Below, piece by piece: positions 5,432 through 7,743 of a stretch of DNA of 7,743 bases. The stretch's first letter is position 1. Every line of letters starts with the position of its first letter. The position numbers were made by a program, and so were the translations under genes. The stretch is from Bacteroidota bacterium. GTDB taxonomy: Bacteria; Bacteroidota; Bacteroidia; AKYH767-A; CANKSK01. The DNA is taken from NCBI GenBank assembly GCA_947485425.1, contig CANKSK010000038.1, forward strand, positions 1 to 7,743, read 5' to 3'. Below the pieces are notes generated by a model that was not told the DNA's origin, ran no database searches, and saw only the letters and a list, made by a program, of their open reading frames with translations.

Positions 5432-6922
5432 ATGCAAAAACTCAGCTTATCTCAAAAGCAACAGCAGAAACTATCTCCCCAACAAATTCAGCTGGCAAAA
5501 TTGTTGGAGGTGCCTACTGTTGCTTTGGAGCAAAGAATTAAGGAAGAACTTGAAATCAATCCTGCTTTGGAAGAAGGTCCTGAAGATGAGGATGAGTTTA
5601 ACAATGATGAGGAAGAATCCGATGATGAATTGGATGCAAATGTAGATGCGGAAAACGATTCAGAGGATTTTGAAGCAAAAGAAAAAGAGGATTTTGACAT
5701 TGATGATTATCTGCAGGATGACGACCTTCCTTATTACAAGCTGAATGTCAACAACAGCAGTAAAGATGATGAGAAAACAGAATCGCCTATTGTCGTAGGT
5801 ATATCTTTTCACGAATCTTTATATGCTCAGCTCGGCATGACCGATCTGGATGATCGCAAGTTGCAAATTGCAGAAAATCTGATTGGCAATTTGGATGATG
5901 ATGGGTATCTGCGTCGTTCATTGCTTTCTATTTCTGATGACCTAGCGGTAACACAAAATATTCTTGTCGATGAAAAAGAACTTCAAGAAATTCTTTTTGT
6001 GATTCATGCTTTCGAGCCCGCAGGCATTGGCGCACGCAATTTAAGGGAGTGCCTCTTGTTACAATTGAAAAGAAAAAATCAAGATGATCCCTTTATTTCA
6101 ACAGCCGTTCTGGTGGTTGAAAAATATATGGATGAGTTTTCTAAAAAACACTATGATAAAATTGCCAAGCATTTTGAAATTGGTGAAGAGGCTTTAAAAG
6201 ATGTGATCCATGAGATTTTAAAGTTAAATCCCAAGCCCGGTGATGCTGTTTCTGATATTCAAAAATCTCAACAACACATCACACCCGACTTTACCATTAC
6301 CAATATAGATGGCATTTTGGAGCTGTCCTTAAATGCAAAGAATGCGCCCGAACTTCGAATAAGCCGCTCATATATGGATATGCTGCTGTCCTATTCCAAA
6401 GAAAAGAAAGCCACCAAAAGCAATAAGGATGCTTTGATGTTTGTCAAGCAAAAGTTGGATTCGGCACGTTCTTTTATTGATTCCATAAAGCAGCGTCAAC
6501 AAACGCTGATAAAATCCATGACGGCTATTATGTTGCATCAGCAAGAGTACTTTATGACTGGTGATGAAACCAAACTCAAGCCCATGATATTGAAAGATAT
6601 TGCCGATAAAGTGGCCTTGGATATTTCAACCATTTCTCGCGTGGCAAATAGTAAATATGTTCAAACCCCCTTTGGTACGTTTTTGCTGAAAAGTTTTTTC
6701 TCCGAAGCCTTGCATACCGAAAGCGGCGAAGAGGTGTCAAGTCGTGAAGTAAAAAAAATCCTCAGCGATGCCATTGCTGCAGAAAATAAAATCAAGCCCC
6801 TTACCGATGATAAATTGGCTGTGATCCTAAAAGAACAAGGCTATACCATTGCCAGAAGAACCATCGCAAAATACCGCGAGCAGCTCGGAATTCCTGTGGC
6901 CAGAATGAGGAAAGAATTATAA
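5432..6922 (+). CDS. rpoN: RNA polymerase sigma-54 factor
   Basis: A 496-residue sigma-54, the alternative sigma that directs RNA polymerase to -24/-12 promoters and needs AAA+ enhancer-binding activators to open them. Region I at 1-48 is glutamine/leucine-rich (LSLSQKQQQKLSPQQIQLAKLL) and ends in EINPALEE. Region II at about 49-100 is strongly acidic, with Asp/Glu runs. Region III holds the core-binding part, with LIGNLDDDGYL at 150-160, FEPAGIGARNLRECLLLQL at 194-212 and LNPKPG at 265-270. The helix-turn-helix is near 386-408 (ILKDIADKVALDISTISRV), and the RpoN box is ARRTIAKYRE at 474-483, near the normal ARRTVAKYRE. All parts are present and the length is normal, so it should be functional. 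It lies 34 bases after asnS with no convincing promoter of its own in the gap, and overlaps the next gene by one base, which suggests co-transcription. Confidence 0.97.
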   Translation: MQKLSLSQKQQQKLSPQQIQLAKLLEVPTVALEQRIKEELEINPALEEGPEDEDEFNNDEEESDDELDANVDAENDSEDFEAKEKEDFDIDDYLQDDDLPYYKLNVNNSSKDDEKTESPIVVGISFHESLYAQLGMTDLDDRKLQIAENLIGNLDDDGYLRRSLLSISDDLAVTQNILVDEKELQEILFVIHAFEPAGIGARNLRECLLLQLKRKNQDDPFISTAVLVVEKYMDEFSKKHYDKIAKHFEIGEEALKDVIHEILKLNPKPGDAVSDIQKSQQHITPDFTITNIDGILELSLNAKNAPELRISRSYMDMLLSYSKEKKATKSNKDALMFVKQKLDSARSFIDSIKQRQQTLIKSMTAIMLHQQEYFMTGDETKLKPMILKDIADKVALDISTISRVANSKYVQTPFGTFLLKSFFSEALHTESGEEVSSREVKKILSDAIAAENKIKPLTDDKLAVILKEQGYTIARRTIAKYREQLGIPVARMRKEL

Positions 6923-7542
6923 TGAAAGAAGAGAAATCGTATTTTCCTGCCCATATGCTCTCCTGGGCTTTTCATCCCTTGCTGATGCCTACCTATGGAT
7001 TGTTTCTGGTTTTTACTTTCAATGTATACTTCCGGTTTTCCATTCCCCCTGTGTTAAAATGGGTGACTTATCTCATTGTATGTATCAGCACCTTTTTACT
7101 GCCATCGATTGCTGCTTTAGGCATGGTAAGAAGTGGTATAATAAAGTCTTTGCAGATGGAAAGCAGAGAAGATAGACAGGCGCCCTTTTTGGTGACAGCG
7201 GCCTTCTATATCGTTTGCTATTATTTGTTGACGCAATTGCATTTGCCTAAAATGTTTTTATCCATGATGTTGGGTGCATGCATTTCTGTCATCTTGGCTC
7301 TCATCATCAACTTTTGGTGGAAAATAAGTATTCATACCATTGGCATGGGTGGCCTTTGCGGAATTGTATATGCTCTTTCTCAAAGTTTGTTTGTTGATAT
7401 GGTGATGCCTTTTTCCTTTCTGGTATTGCTTTCCGGATTTGTGGCCTCAGCAAGAATGTTTGTCGGCTCCCATCAGCCGGCACAGATTTATATGGGTTTT
7501 ATTCTCGGATTTATAGCAGAATGTATTTCGATGGGTTTTTAA
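6922..7542 (+). CDS. PAP2-like integral membrane protein
   Basis: A 206-residue polytopic inner-membrane protein. Hydrophobic segments lie near 22-36, 45-66, 88-104, 110-131, 140-157 and 162-177, with a final segment after about 188. It resembles PAP2 (phosphatidic acid phosphatase type 2) proteins in a reduced form. K75...R82EDR85QAP occupies the first catalytic motif (K-x6-RP). WKISIHTIGMGG (133-144) sits where PSGH would be and keeps His138. SARMFVGSHQPAQIYMGFILG (176-196) corresponds to SR-x5-H-x3-D, keeping R178 and H184 but with Gln188 where the aspartate is expected. The substrate would be a lipid phosphate or pyrophosphate such as undecaprenyl pyrophosphate, but activity cannot be assumed. 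Its ATG overlaps the rpoN stop (TAATG), so translational coupling is likely. No signal peptide beyond the first membrane segment. Confidence 0.75.
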   Translation: MKEEKSYFPAHMLSWAFHPLLMPTYGLFLVFTFNVYFRFSIPPVLKWVTYLIVCISTFLLPSIAALGMVRSGIIKSLQMESREDRQAPFLVTAAFYIVCYYLLTQLHLPKMFLSMMLGACISVILALIINFWWKISIHTIGMGGLCGIVYALSQSLFVDMVMPFSFLVLLSGFVASARMFVGSHQPAQIYMGFILGFIAECISMGF

Positions 7543-7588
7543 TGCACTCGATATTTCCTCCTCTTATCACCATAAAAAAATTGATAAA

Positions 7589-7743
7589 ATGAAAAAACAT
7601 TTGTCTTCCCTAGCAGTATTTGTATTCTTCTTGTATGGGGTTTCAACGGCTCAAAAAGCACCTAAAAAAGATTGGGATGTAGAAGCTTCTTCCGCTCCCT
7701 TTAAAAATCTGGAGATCAATACCGATGAAGGAACCTGGATGAA
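7589..7743 (+). CDS. Secreted protein, N-terminal part; probable TolB-like propeller amidohydrolase (runs off right edge)
   Basis: ATG at 7589 opens 51 codons with no stop before the window edge. Residues 1-21 (MKKH, a hydrophobic core LAVFVFFLYG, then VSTA before Gln22) form a clear Sec signal peptide with cleavage probably after VSTA. The mature start, with KKDWDVEASSAPFKNLEI at 26-43 and NTDEGTWM at 44-51, recalls the start of large Bacteroidota periplasmic proteins in which a TolB/WD40-like beta-propeller precedes an amidohydrolase domain. In those proteins an EGTWM segment leads directly into the first propeller blade. That assignment rests on only a few dozen residues. The preceding gap of 46 bases has no clear terminator or promoter, and the leader is A-rich (ATAAAAAAATTGATAAA). 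Confidence 0.6.
   Translation, partial: MKKHLSSLAVFVFFLYGVSTAQKAPKKDWDVEASSAPFKNLEINTDEGTWM

Overview
The window looks like chromosomal DNA of a Bacteroidota bacterium, probably near Chitinophagales/Sphingobacteriales, although the lineage is inferred from protein resemblance alone. Reasons: start codons lack clear Shine-Dalgarno sequences and have A-rich leaders; a TAnnTTTG-type -7 box lies upstream of dxs; and the proteins (Dxs, AsnRS, sigma-54 with an acidic region II, a PAP2-like membrane protein, the start of a probable beta-propeller amidohydrolase) all read as Bacteroidota types.

Left part (1-1096, all genes on the minus strand): accessory DNA. It holds the start of a CIA30-family gene running off the left edge, and a small RibD_C/DHFR-fold reductase gene. 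Just downstream of the reductase gene is a 173-bp nested inverted repeat with integron attC geometry. A matching core motif (GTTAGCGG, minus strand) lies 48 bp before the reductase start. The inverse core beside the reductase stop (CCGCTAAC) pairs perfectly with that 5'-boundary core and only 7/8 with the core at the far end of its own hairpin. This is the signature of a cassette whose circular form rebuilds the recombination site. The reductase therefore looks like a ~786-bp gene cassette (about 310-1095), and the CIA30 gene may be the next one. No integrase is in the window.

Middle (1097-1937): about 840 bp without an intact gene. It holds what look like decayed minus-strand reading frames, including protein-like segments interrupted by stops directly against the cassette boundary.

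Right part (1938-7743): ordinary core genes. dxs (isoprenoid precursor synthesis) is on the minus strand. It diverges from a plus-strand run of asnS (with an apparent TTG start), rpoN (sigma-54) and a PAP2-like membrane protein gene that overlaps rpoN by one base (TAATG). After a 46-bp gap comes the first 51 codons of a secreted protein, probably of the TolB-like propeller/amidohydrolase family. asnS-rpoN-PAP2-like are close enough to be co-transcribed. No metabolic link among them is evident beyond general housekeeping.
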